NCBI RefSeq assembly: GCF_932526225.1
Contig: NC_064041.1
Coordinates: 15,036,951 to 15,100,950, forward strand
Length of the DNA: 64,000 nt
Direction of reading: 5' to 3'
Source: Nematostella vectensis
Lineage: Eukaryota > Cnidaria > Anthozoa > Actiniaria > Edwardsiidae
The translations under genes were made by a program, and so were the position numbers. Shown here in pieces: positions 27,552 to 41,500 of this stretch. The notes under the pieces were generated by a model. It made no database searches, was not told the DNA's origin, and saw only the letters and a list, made by a program, of their open reading frames with translations. Position 1 is the first letter of the stretch; each line of letters begins with the position of its first letter.

Positions 27552-28856
27552 TATTGAACTGACTTAAAGCGTCATTGTGGACTTGAAGCAACAACAACAT
27601 GGACAACAACTATGGAAGAAAAAGGTTCCTAGTCTATTTCCATGTGTTTTAGACAATGTTTTAATTGTTCCAATGCTAGTTTATGATTGAGTGAGTGCAA
27701 AGTGGGAACTTCCCCTCCCCCCCAGTTGTTGTTGCTTAATATACCTCAGAGTCACTGAGTTTATCATGTGTGTATGTCAGTGTAAAATATAGTGCCAGGG
27801 CAAAGTTTTGGTAGGGATAGGAGTTTGAAAGCTACATTACTATTTTTTTGTCTCATCTCTCAGGATTTGTGCTTATCACCTATTTATTATTTCAAAACCG
27901 ACTTGGATTTTTTTCATATCGTTTTGCTTTATACTGCAATTATCCCATTGTTGAACCCATTTGATCCTTATCAGCTTAAACCGAATTTGTACCCTCAATA
28001 CAAATTTGAATTATTTCCTGTGAGCTTGTGTTGACACTTTGACAAAAAATTTATCCAAAATTAAATTGTGCTTGTAAAGCCATGGCCAAATGAAACCCAA
28101 GTCGGTGCAAATCAAAACTTGCGACAACTTGCCTTTCGATTTGTGCCACAGCTTAAGTCTGTAATCTAATTGGGAAAAGTCAGTATAAGCCAGTATAATC
28201 TATTTGTGTTCTAAGAAGTGAGATATCCTATTGTACTATCCAGCAAGTAAGGCAATACATTAGTTTGCAATATCACACACTGAAATGTATTTTGACAGAA
28301 ATGTATTTAGTGTGAAAGTTTTATCTTATTGTTGTATATTATATAGATATTATTGAGTGATATATATGACTGTTAAAAAAAATCTTAGCAGCTTTTTGAG
28401 TAGTTTGTTCCTGTCCCATGGAGGATTTTCGAAATTCCCATTCCTTAATTCATTTTACCCACCTGAATATCATCAATTTTTTATCATTTTTCAAAGAAAT
28501 GACCAGACTACTGGATGTCCTATTTTTCATCAATGTTAATTGCTTAGAAAGCTAAAAAGATTTTATTAGATAAGAGAATTTAATGTGGGTTACAAAAGTA
28601 AGCTATGCAAACATGCCCTAACAACACAGAGACATTTGGCAACTTTACACATTTGTAAGCTTCTGGCATTCTCGATACATCTAAGTGTTGATGGGGAATG
28701 GGTTTTTTTAGTTTCTTTTATATGGCGCAAGATTTGGTTTATCTGGAATTAAGTTATTACTAAGAACATTATTGGTTAGATACTATAGTGAAGATAGATT
28801 TATTTATTGCATGGAGTGGCCCCTGGTCCCATCTTTTGATAAAACCGAATGATTTC

Positions 28857-28875
28857 AATAAAATGTGTGAATAAA
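28857..28875 (+). promoter_or_regulatory. Polyadenylation signals of the Kelch gene
   Basis: Two AATAAA hexamers stand 7 bp apart, followed by a GT/T-rich stretch (tggtgtttgct). They fit the 3' end of the Kelch transcript. Confidence 0.6.
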
Positions 28876-29449
28876 AATGGTGTTTGCTATTTTAATTGTT
28901 GTTGGCATAAATTTGGTACAGAGAAGATTGAAAGCATTTTAACATTCTGCATATGATTTGGGACTACTTGCATGCAGACAGTTAATTCACAAACCTTTTC
29001 TCATAAACCATGCACTACTTTTTCTCACTGTACACTCCAATAATCATCCACACAAATACTATATACTGGAGACCACCCACCTGTTTTTCTTTACCACACT
29101 CAAAACCTTCGTAGGAAAATGCACTTTTGGTCTGTACTGTACACAGAATATGTTATTGACTTAGTGGGCGGGCCATACGAGAATCCATTCTATAGCATTT
29201 CTTCTTTAAAAAATCCTTTCAATAGATCCATCTTGTTGTATTACAGTTTACAGTGCATTCACACAAGCGTAGAAACTCCTTGAAAATGCCCAGTGTCCAT
29301 CACATACTATTGCTATTGACCTTTTAATGAAGATAAATAGCTGAACCTCCAACTAACTGAAAGTCACTGACCTCTTGGTGAAAGTCGCCTATTACAAACA
29401 GTAGTTTGACTTAAGTTTAACAATGTTATAAGGGTGTGTATTGTCTTGA

Positions 29450-29455
29450 TTTATT
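29450..29455 (-). promoter_or_regulatory. Polyadenylation signal of UCHL5
   Basis: AATAAA on the minus strand lies about 110 bp beyond the UCHL5 stop codon, a normal distance for a short 3' UTR. Confidence 0.55.
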
Positions 29456-29562
29456 ATACATGGCATAATCCTTGAAGTATACAATATTGTACATAGTACA
29501 TTAGCGCCAAGCAAAATGTGGCTAAAAGAGTTATAATAGCTCAAATAGATAAGCTGATGATG

Positions 29563-32500
29563 TCACTTTGTCTTCTGGGCCTTCTTTGCCTTCTGCTCTT
29601 CCTTTGCCTACAAAAAGGAATTAACACAATCAGAGACTTCTAGTAAAAACAACATGGGTAGGATAATCTGATCTTCTTTTATAAATCTATGTATGCTACA
29701 GATTAGAATATCCTCATTTTGTTATCCTAGCAAAGTACCAAGTGTGAGAAAGCATACATTGGCTGATTTATGGGAGCAATTGTAATGTTTTTTATTGAAC
29801 TTGGTAAATAAAACATAAAATTGTATTTTTAGGTGGCTATTTCGAGATTTCTTTTAACAATGATTGAATAAATATTAAAGGTATGAGACACAGTCTCTTT
29901 AGTGACAAAAAAGCAAAGGTAGTTAAAGTCACATTTGTCATTACCACACCTTCTCAACTAGAGGAACTAGCTCTCCCTTTTTTGCCAGCAGTTTAAGCAT
30001 CTCCATGATAAGGGGTATGTAGTTGTGCTTTCTTCGAATGTTTTCTACCTGTGTAGCATTAAAGATATACACAAAAGTGTGGAAGCCCAATGGGAGATAA
30101 CGTAAAGCTAACTGTGACAAGCATCCATAAACATAACATCCCCCGGAACCCAGGTTATTGAAGTTGCAGGTGAGAGAACAAGGCCGGGGTAGGGGGGGGC
30201 GAGAGAGGAGAGATATGAGCAAGAAGATGTCTTTGATGTCCTTGTACCTGAGGATGTTATCATAACAACTCACAGTTCTTTATATCCAGCAAGACCCAGA
30301 ATATTTTCACTTGCTACCTAAAATACCGGCATTTAAAAACTAGAATTTTTCTATGGCACATGCTTACTGTGGCATGTGCCCTATAGCCATGAACACATCT
30401 CAGCCAATCAGAGCATGTTTAACTAGGTTTCCAGGCTTGCTGGCTGGGTTTTAGGTGGAAGGGGAGGGGAGTTGCATTTTAAGGCTGCAATTATCCAACT
30501 ATATACCGTTAATGACCTAATAAACATTGGGGCTCTTATTAAATTTCAGTGGTCAGAGAGGGGGCATTCAATAAACAAACCAAAGTGCAGTGGGGTTCTA
30601 ATTTCAGTCAAGATCATGTATTATAGCTTGCATAGCAAGAGTTTCTTAACATTGAGCAAGTCTCACCCAGTAGAAGCCAAGATCAGATTAAACAATAAGG
30701 CATTTAAATTTGATTTATATTACCCTGCTAGCAAAGCTTTCTTCCTGTTTGTTTCTATCAGTTTATTTATCTGTGTTGCGAGTCTGTTCTAACAAATGAG
30801 AACGCGAAAGAACAGACTTTTGATAGGGATAAGTGAACTGATAGAAACAAACAGGAAGAAAGCTCGCTGCTAGCAGGATATGATTCCTATGTTGTTTGTT
30901 TGTAAGCTGGGAAGGAGGGAGGGATGGGGGGGGGGCATTTGTTAGAGAGGGGCGTTCGATACAAGCTTAGGGGGGGCATTCATTAGATAGGAGGCATTCT
31001 TCAGATAGGGGGCGTTTGAAGGATCATTAACCGTAGTAGTAAAGTTGCATCCCCCGCCACCCAGGCCATGTGCCAAGGTAAAGTACCCACCTTATATCTC
31101 AACATTTTATCATCCTCTGCTGACACCAGTGATTGCAGTCTCAGAATCTCAGATCCCATTGACTGAACAATCCCCTCTAGATCACTAACTGACTGATTGG
31201 CTTGATCGGTCTCCATCGCCTCACCACCCTTGATCAAGACAAAGACAAAGACACAGTTTGTTTAGACAAGAGAGCATAAATACCTATGAATATTTAAAAC
31301 ATTTTTTTACTGTATTTAAGGGGAGGGGAATTCGGAGAATGGCTTTCACAGTGAAAGAGACAAAATTTGGGTGCAAAAACATGGCTTTGACAGGATGGGC
31401 TTTGCTTACTGCAATCTTGGAAGTTTTAGAAAAGTTTTGTTTGTTTTACAATAATGCCTGAAGCTAACATGGTTAAAAAAGCTTAAAATAATACACTTTG
31501 GTTAGAAAAAAGCTGCAAATTTTTGCTAGAAGGCTAAAAATAAACTCCATTCTGGCAAAAGCCACGTTTGTGTGCTCAATCTGGAAAATGGTCCATACAG
31601 GTATGCAGAGGAATTTGACAAGGAACAGCAGCCATACAACATTACAAGCCATGTAATTGGTTTTCCTTATAATGCTGCCTCTGTTTTTATGGCCAGCTTT
31701 TTCATAATTACCTCTGGTTTAGAGCTTTCTCTTAGTTCATGTATCTGAAGAAGAAAAGTAAAATCAGTTTAAAAAGTGATTATTCTTAAAGAAAAATGGA
31801 GCATCAAAATACCCTTTCTAGCAGCTGTTGTTTTTTCATATTCAAAGCTTCGATTTCTTGTAGGTAAAGCATCTTGCGATCTGTGACTATTGCCATTAAG
31901 TTAAACCGAATTTCTTCAGATGAATATCTGGAATAATTAAATAAAAGAATTACAGTTTGAAATTAAAAAATACAGCTTGGAATAAACTGCATTTGGGCTT
32001 TCAACTAATTACAAACCATTACCATTGCAATTTGCTTTTGAAATGATAAAATCAGTTGTACTATTATCGTCATTATTATTACATTACTAATTACATTATT
32101 ACCATAATTTCTATCATTATTATCATATACATAACAAATACTCATTACACTAAAAACGTCCAAGGGCATTTATAGGGTTAAAAATGCATTGGCTATCATT
32201 ATTATCATATACAAAACAGACACTCATTACACTTAAAACGTCCAGGGGCATTCATAGGGTTAAAAATGCATTGACTATCATTATTATCATATACATAACA
32301 GATACTCATTACACTAAAAAACGTCCAGGGGCACTCATAGGGTTAAAAATTCATTGGTACCTTACCTTTGCATTCTGGTCTCAATGATGGGCTTACAGAC
32401 AGCCACCCAGTTGTCCAGTGTGCAAGCCCCTTAGCAGAAAAAGAGAATAGATAATCAAGAACACATGGACAAGGAAATACTTTATAGACATTAAGAATCA

Positions 32501-35500
32501 TCTGCATAATTCACTATACCAATTACCAATCTCACGACATGAATGAATGATAATATAGCCTACTTGTAGGCTTTGATAGTTTTTCCGGCACGAAAACCCC
32601 GAAAACATGAAGTTCCCATACCATGGCCGCCTACTTGGATAATGCGATCCGCAGGGGGAGGGGGGAAAAGAACACCTACAGGATGTCTAGCCTTTTTCAT
32701 TCAGACATTTCCAACTTCCTCCGTATACGGACAAAGCGATCTGATTGGCTAGTGACCTCCCATCGCTCATCACTACATAGCTTTGTCATGTTCACGCTTT
32801 CAGTGCTGATTAAACGTAGCGGTCACCGTTCTTTTCCCCTCCCCCTTCCCCGCGCATTTTTTCTCCCCTTCCCCCTGCGAAGCGCGTTATCCAAGATGGC
32901 GGCCATGGTATGCGAACATCGTGTTTTCGGGGTTTTCATGCCGGAAAAATTATCAAAGCCTACAAGTAGGCTAATGATAATACATCTTCTTGAGTTAGTT
33001 AGAAATGTACCTCTTAAAAAAACTCCAAAAAAACTTGATAACTCAAGCTAGAGCAAGGACAACTTGAGAATATCCTTCATGGTTAAGTGGAATCATGACT
33101 TCCATATATTTGGACTTTCAGTGCACAACCCCACCCCTCCCCTGACCGGTAAATATATACCATCCCCTCCCTTCCCCTTACAAGTAAATATGTACCATCC
33201 CCTCCCCTCCTCTCCTCTTACAGGTAAATATGTACCATGGTCTATAGGCCCTTCTCTCAAGCCATCCAACTCATAAAGCCTGCCATTGATTGGAGCATAT
33301 GCAACAAAGTGATAGACATCGTCGTCTTTTTGTGGCATCTTGGCATCAAACTCAAACATCTGTTGTCTGAAGACAAAAAAACATGATAATGAAGACAAAA
33401 AACATGATAATTAAGACAAAAAAAACATGATAATGAAGACAAAAACATGATAATGAAGACAAAAAACATGATAATTAAGACAAAAAAAAACATGATAATG
33501 AAGACAAAAAAACATGATAATGAAGACAAAAAACATGATAATTAAGACAAAAAACATGATAATTAAGACTAAAAAACATGATAATGAAGACAAAAAACAT
33601 GATAATTAAGACAAAAAAAACATGATAATGAAGACAAAAACATGATAATGAAGACAAAAAACATGATAATTAAGACAAAAAAAAACATGATAATGAAGAC
33701 AAAAAAACATGATAATGAAGACAAAAAACATGATAATTAAGACAAAAAAAACATGATAATGAAGACAAAAACATGATAATGAAGACAAAAAACATGATAA
33801 TGAAGACAAAAACATGATAATGAAGACAAAAAACATGATAATGAAGACAAAAAACATGATAATGAAGACAAAAAAAAACATGATAATGAAGACAAAAAAA
33901 CATGATAATGAAGACAAAAAAAACATGATAATGAAGACAAAAAAACAGGATAATGAAGACAAAAAACATGATAATGAAGACAAAAAACATGATAATGAAG
34001 ACAAAAAAACATGATAATGAAGACAAAAAACATGATAATTAAGACAAAAAACATGATAATGAAGACAAAAAACATGATAATGAAGACAAAAAACATGATA
34101 ATTAAGACAAAAAACATGATAATTAAGACAAAAAACATGATAATTAAGACAAAAAAACATGATAATGAAGACAAAAAAACATGATAATGAAGACAAAAAA
34201 ACATGATAATGAAGACAAAAAACATGATAATTAAGACAAAAAACATGATAATTAAGACAAAAAACATGATAATGAAGACAAAAAAACATGATAATTAAGA
34301 CAAAAAACATGATAATGAAGACAAAAAACATGATAATGAAGACAAAAAACATGATAATTAAGACAAAAAACATGATAATTAAGACAAAAAAACATGATAA
34401 TGAAGACAAAAAACATGATAATGAAGACAAAAAACATGATAATTAAGACAAAAAACATGATAATGAAGACAAAAAACATGATAATTAAGACAAAAAACAT
34501 GATAATGAAGACAAAAAACATGATAATTAAGACAAAAAACATGATAATGAAGACAAAAAACATGATAATGAAGACAAAAAACACGATAATTAAGACAAAA
34601 AACATGATAATTAAGACAAAAAAACATGATAATGAAGACAAAAAAACATGATAATGAAGACAAAAAAACATGATAATGAAGACAAAAAAACATGATAATT
34701 AAGACAAAAAACATGATAATTAAGACAAAAAACATGATAATGAAGACAAAAAAACATGATAATTAAGACAAAAAACATGATAATTAAGACAAAAAACATG
34801 ATAATGAAGACAAAAAACATGATAATGAAGACAAAAAACACGATAATTAAGACAAAAAAACATGATAATGAAGACAAAAAACATGATAATGAAGACAAAA
34901 AACATGATAATGAAGACAAAAAACATGATAATGAAGACAAAAAACATGATAATGAAGACAAAAAACATGATAATGAAGACAAAAAACATGATAATGAAGA
35001 CAAAAAAAACACGATAATGAAGACAAAAAAACATGATAATGAAGACAAAAAAACATGATAATGAAGACAAAAAACATGATAATGAAGACAAAAAAAACAT
35101 GATAATGAAGACAAAAAACATGATAATGAAGACAAAAAAACATGATAATGAAGACAAAAAAACATGATAATGAAGACAAAAAACATGATAATGAAGACAA
35201 AAAAACATGATAATGAAGACAAAAAACATGATAATGAAGACAAAAAACATGATAATGAAGACAAAAAACATGATAATGAAGACAAAAAACATGATAATGA
35301 AGACAAAAAACATGATAATGAAGACAAAAAACATGATAATGAAGACAAAAAAAACACGATAATGAAGACAAAAAAGACACGATAATGAAGACAAAAAAAA
35401 ACATGATAATGAAGACAAAAAAAACATGATAATTAAGACAAAAAACATGATAATGAAGACAAAAAACATGATAATGAAGACAAAAAAACACGATAATGAA

Positions 35501-38500
35501 GAAAAAAAAAACACGATAATGAAGACAAAAAAACATGATAATGAAGACAAAAAAACATGATAATGAAGACAAAAAAACATGATAATTAAGACAAAAAAAC
35601 ATGATAATGAAGACAAAAAAACATGATAATTAAGACAAAAAACATGATAATGAAGACAAAAAACATGATAATGAAGACAAAAAACATGATAATGAAGACA
35701 AAAAAAAACATGATAATGAAGACAAAAAAACATGATAATAAAAACAAAAAACATGATAATGAAGACAAAAAAAACATGATAATGAAGACAAAAAAAACAC
35801 GATAATTAAGACAAAAAAACATGATAATAAAAACAAAAAACATGATAATGAAGACAAAAAAAACATGATAATGAAGACATGGAAAAGAAATTAAGTTCAA
35901 AAGTTAAATAGCCCATTGACCCCTGGTTATTTTGAGTAAAATTTACAAAAAAAAAAGACCAAAAACAGACCCCCCCTATTCTGCTCTGCCACAGTGATCG
36001 CCATCCAATCTGATTCTACAGTGAGTACTGTGGGTACTTCTTGTTCTACTACTAGAACAGGCCAGTAAAAGGATGGTTGGGTTCAATAGGGTTAAAACAA
36101 ACCTTGAGAAGCTGTTGTGTACTGCTCGTATTACATCAGAGTTTGATAAACTCAGGCCTTTTAGCTTGAAGCAGAGAAGATATCATCATCATCATCGTCA
36201 ACATCCACACAACCACAGCTATCATCATCGTTGTCATCCACCACAACCTATAACCATCACTACAACCATCATTACATCACTGCAACCATCATTACATCAC
36301 TGCAACCATCATCATCATTACTACAACCATTATCACCACAACCACAGCTATCATCATCGTCGTCATCCACCACAACCTATAACCATCATCAAAACCACCA
36401 TCATCTCTACAACCATCATCATCATTACTACAAACATTATCACCACAACCATCATCACCACAACCACAGCTATCATCATCGTCGTCATCCACCACAACCT
36501 ATAACCATCATCAAAACCACCATAATCACTACAACCACCATCATCACATCACTACAACCATCATCACATCACTACAACCATCATCACATCACTACAACCA
36601 CCATCATCATCACTACAACCATTATCACCACAACCATCATAACCACAACCATCATCACATCACTACAACCATCATCATCATCACTACAACCACCATCATC
36701 ATCACTACAACCATTATCACCACAACCATCATAACCACAACCATCATTACATCACTACAACCATCATTACATCACTACAACCATCATTACATCACTACAA
36801 CCATCATTACATCACTACAACCATCATTACATCACTACAATCATCATCATCATCACTACAACCATTATCACCACAACCATCATTACATCACTACAACCAT
36901 CATCATCATCACTACAACCATTATCACCACAACCATCATTACATCACTACAACCATCATCATCATCACTACAACCATTATCACCACAACCATCATTACAT
37001 CACTACAATCATCATTGCATCACTACCACCATCATCATCACTACAACCATCATCACATCACTACAACCTTTATCATCATCACTACAACCATCATTACATC
37101 ACTACAACCATCATTGCATCACTACAACCATCATCACATCACTACAACCATCATTACATCACTACAACCATCATCATCATCACTACAACCATCATCATCA
37201 TCACTACAACCATCATCACATCACTACAACCATCATTACATCACTACAACCATCATTACATCACTACAACCATCATTACATCACTACAACCATCATTACA
37301 TTACTACAACCATCATTACATCACTACAACCATCATTTCATCACTACAATCATCATTACATCACTACAACCACCATTACATCACTACAACCATCATTACA
37401 TCACTACAATCATCATTACATCACTACAACCATTATCACCACAACCATCATTACATCACTACAATCATCATCACATCACTACAACCACCATTACATCACT
37501 ACAACCATCATTACATCACTACAATCATCATTACATCACTACCACCATCATCATCATCACTACAACCATCATTACATCACTACCACCATCATCACATCAC
37601 TACAACCTTTATCATCATCACTACAACCATCATTACATCACTACAACCATCATCATCATCACTACAACCATTATCACCACAACCATCATTACATCACTAC
37701 AACCATCATCATCATCACTACAACCATTATCACCACAACCATCATTACATCACTACAATCATCATTGCATCACTACCACCATCATCATCACTACAACCAT
37801 CATCACATCATTACAACCTTTATCATCATCACTACAACCATCATCATCATCTCTACAACCATCATCATCATCACTACAACCATCATCATCATCTCTACAA
37901 CCATCATCATCATCACTACCACCATCATTACATCACTACAACCATCATTACATCCATACAACCATCATCATCATCTCTACAACCATCATCATCATCACTA
38001 CAACCTTTATCATCATCACTACAACCATCATCATCATCACTACAACCATCATCATCATCTCTACAACCATCATCATCATCACTACAACCATCATCATCAT
38101 CACTACAACCATCATCATCATCTCTACAACCATCATCATCATCACTACAACCATCATCATCATCACTACAACCATCATCATCATCTCTACAACCATCATC
38201 ATCATCACTACCACCATCATTACATCACTACAACCATCATTACATCCATACAACCATCATCATCATCTCTACAACCATCATCATCATCACTACAACCTTT
38301 ATCATCATCACTACAACCACCATCATCATCACTACAACCATCATCATCATCACTACAACCATCATCATCATCACTACAACCTTTATCATCATCACCACAA
38401 CCATCATCATCCAATTGATATGTACTTTGATTTATCTTAGACTACCAAACCCTGAAAATGAGATATTCATCTCAGTAGTTAATTAAATCCACTTTAATCA

Positions 38501-41500
38501 AGAGAATTTCAATCATGCTACAATTAAAATATTCTATCTTTCAAAGAACCAAACAGTACAGGGAAAGTTGTATTAGAGTTTTAAATATTCAAAACAAAAC
38601 AAAACAGAACAACACTGTCACTAAGTCAGATCTACAGACTTTAGAACAATTCACAACACTTACAGCACCATCAAATGTAGCAGAGAAGTCCTTGAAAGAG
38701 CTGAGGTTTGGCCCCAAGTCAATATCAGGATGGGCAGTGTTTAACAGTACACTGAGTATGGCCTGCGTCGCACATGCATTGGTGATAACCTACAGTAGGG
38801 GGTAAATAGACAATTACAGTAAGACAACCAAAACCTCCCTGATCAAAATAATGATAACTGTTTCGCACGCTTTTAATAGTATAGTAGGGAAAAAGGAAAA
38901 AAAAAAAAAAGAAATGTATTCATGAGAGCATTAAGTTATTTTACAGTCGCCACCTGATTGGTTAGGTAGCATTCAAAGATGGAATTAGCATAACCGTGCA
39001 TTAGTTCAAAGACGTTATGTAGTCAGTAAAACTGATCAAGAGTATCCGGAGCAAAAGATACTAAGATTGTAAGTAAAATTTATATGATTCATATCATGTA
39101 CTTTATAAACATAATCTCAATGACCAATAATCAATGTTACTTTATTTATTCAACAGTTGACTAGCAAATAGTGGCTAGTACAAAATAAAAACTTGCTCCG
39201 GCATTATTAGTGTGGTATATGGCTGGTTATCCGAAACAATAACAATGATAAAAAATGTGTAATTACAACAATGTTTATTCACATATAATCCATAACAAAC
39301 CATCACAAATTTTACTGTGTAAAGGTCTGCTAATCAGAGCTGAAAACCTTACCTGCTTTGCAAAGAATATCCCAAGAGATCGGCTGTCCTGTACCACACT
39401 ACCTGCAGGCTCCTCGCCAGGCTTCCATTTGAATAGAAAAATGATTCCATGCACTGGCCTACAGAGATAACAACACATTAACAATGTAATCCAGAGAGGG
39501 TGGGGGAATTCATGCAGAAGAGGACGGGGGTAGGACTTTTGCAAAGGAGAATTATTTTTTTACCATGAACTGGTGAACAAAGGTGTTACCCTTGGAATTA
39601 AGCACTTGCCCACCCCCCCATAGAAAAATATTGTATTACCCATAATGCAGTGTGTGTAGAAGAAGAAGAAAACGTGTTGACCGCCATGTTTGTTTCTGTG
39701 TGGTTTATTTTCGGTTTATTTTTAATGTTACTCGAGTTTTCACAAATTATAAGGTAACATATTGGGGGCTCAGACAAAGAAAACGGATTCAGAAGATGAC
39801 TGAAGAACTTCAGCTTAGTATCGAAGAGAGTTTGTGTCGCTTGACGGCCGAACAGTTACACGAAGTGGAAAACTTTTTGAAGCTACACGAGGACGACAAA
39901 CTATCTAGGTTGAAACGGGTCAGAAGGATCTCACAAGCTGTGGATAACGAGCTTGAGAGCAAAGGAGACCAAGCAGTCAGCTATCTGAAGGGATTAGAGG
40001 AGGTTATTTCGGCGATTTCTGGAGCAACGAAGCCCAAACAAGAAAAACAAGCCCAGCCAAACACGAGTGCAAGTGCAAGTCCGAGCGAGGAGCTCCAAGC
40101 TCTGAAGGATCAAATGAACAAGCTTATGGGTATGGAATCAAAGAAAGGTCTCTACATTTGGGATATAAAGAGAGAAATGAAGATTTCTGGGCAAATTGGA
40201 GAGCCAGGACAGAAAGATAAGTTGAGTTTTGTCAGTCTCGTGAGACAAATTGACTCTGGACTAAAGAAAGGACACAGAAGTTGAGGTGGTCGATGCAGTA
40301 ATAAAGTCCATTTGCCCAGGAATGAGACTTCGCAGCTACTTGGAAGGTATTCCAAGCTTGACTCTGGCCCAATTAAGACACATTTTGCGCTCGCATTATC
40401 AGGAAAAAAATGCAACAGAACTGTATCAAGAATTAGCAATTTTGGCTCAAGCTCCCGGGGAAACCCCTCAGAGTTTTGTGATCAGGGCTTTGGATCAAAG
40501 GCAGAAAGTTTGTTTTGCGTCACAAGAGTCTGATAGCAAAATGAAATACGATCCCGAATTGGTGCAAGGACTATTTTTAAGAACTGTGGAGACTGGATTA
40601 ATGGATGATGGTGTAAGGATGAAACTAAGACCATATCTACAGAACACAGATACCACTGATGAAGATTTAATCCAGCATGTAAATATTGTGGCATCTGAGG
40701 AGTTAGAGAGGAAATCAAAGTTAACCAAAATAACTAAGAAAGTTAATCAGCTAACAAGTGATAATGTCGAATCACAAGGGAATGGTGGACGTAAGGACAA
40801 AGGGAAGACTGCTCCAGCCGCAGTCTCAACAGAAGACCTGATCCTAGCAGAACTCAAGTCAGTGAAGTCGGAGATGGCCACATTGCGGGAGACAGTGGCC
40901 CAAGTGCAACAGGAAAGGGATGGCAATATTGATAATCGGGATATACATGTACAGAAGACCAAGAGAGTTTGCAAGCAGTGTGAGGATAGCAATACGATTG
41001 ATGCATGTGATCATTGTTTTTATTGTGGTTCATCTGAGCATTGGGCACGGGGATGTCGTAAGCGGAGACCAACACAAAACAAGGATTCGGGAAACCAGCA
41101 CCGGCTGCCACCGCGGGACAGGCGGTAGCCGGGTCGCAAGTTGCTTCCACAGGAAAGTCCCAAGTATGTGTGTTATGTGGGCATCAACCATCTGGTAGTG
41201 ATTGTTTAGTTCAATGTGCGGGTTGTAAGTCAGCATTGTACTGCGGTGTGCAATGCCAACGGGCTCATTGGTTGGAACACAAGAAACTTTGCACTGCGAT
41301 ACAAGAGTTACAAGCCAAGAAAAACAGTGAGTACGCAGAGCGAATTCAGTCTAGTGTATTTATGTCTCATCTCACTCCAAAACAACATGCTGTTATTTGT
41401 AAACTAGTAGGACCAAAATGCAAAGTTTCCTGCATGCTTAATGATATTAGCACAGAGGCCCTCTGGGATACGGGCGCGAAAATTTCAGTTTTATCTAAAT

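Larger units (their letters stand above)
27552..29562. other. Tail-to-tail region: 3' UTRs of the Kelch gene and UCHL5
   Basis: The Kelch gene stop is at 27549-27551 and two AATAAA words lie at 28857-28862 and 28870-28875, implying a 3' UTR of about 1.3 kb. UCHL5 ends at 29563 on the other strand. No other gene is seen between them. Confidence 0.6.

Noticed and set aside
33606-35754. Long minus-strand frames (up to 344 codons) rich in Phe, Ile, Cys and His
   Set aside because: They are translations of the 21-bp intronic minisatellite in several frames at once. No non-repetitive part and no splice support.
36231-38418. 467-codon His/Tyr/Thr-rich plus-strand frame
   Set aside because: It is a reading of a CAT/ACC satellite inside a UCHL5 intron; all frames lack stops because of composition.
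39652-39795. Upstream extension of gag into the LTR (Met at 39652)
   Set aside because: It would start inside the LTR; Met 39796 just after the primer-binding region is the usual position.
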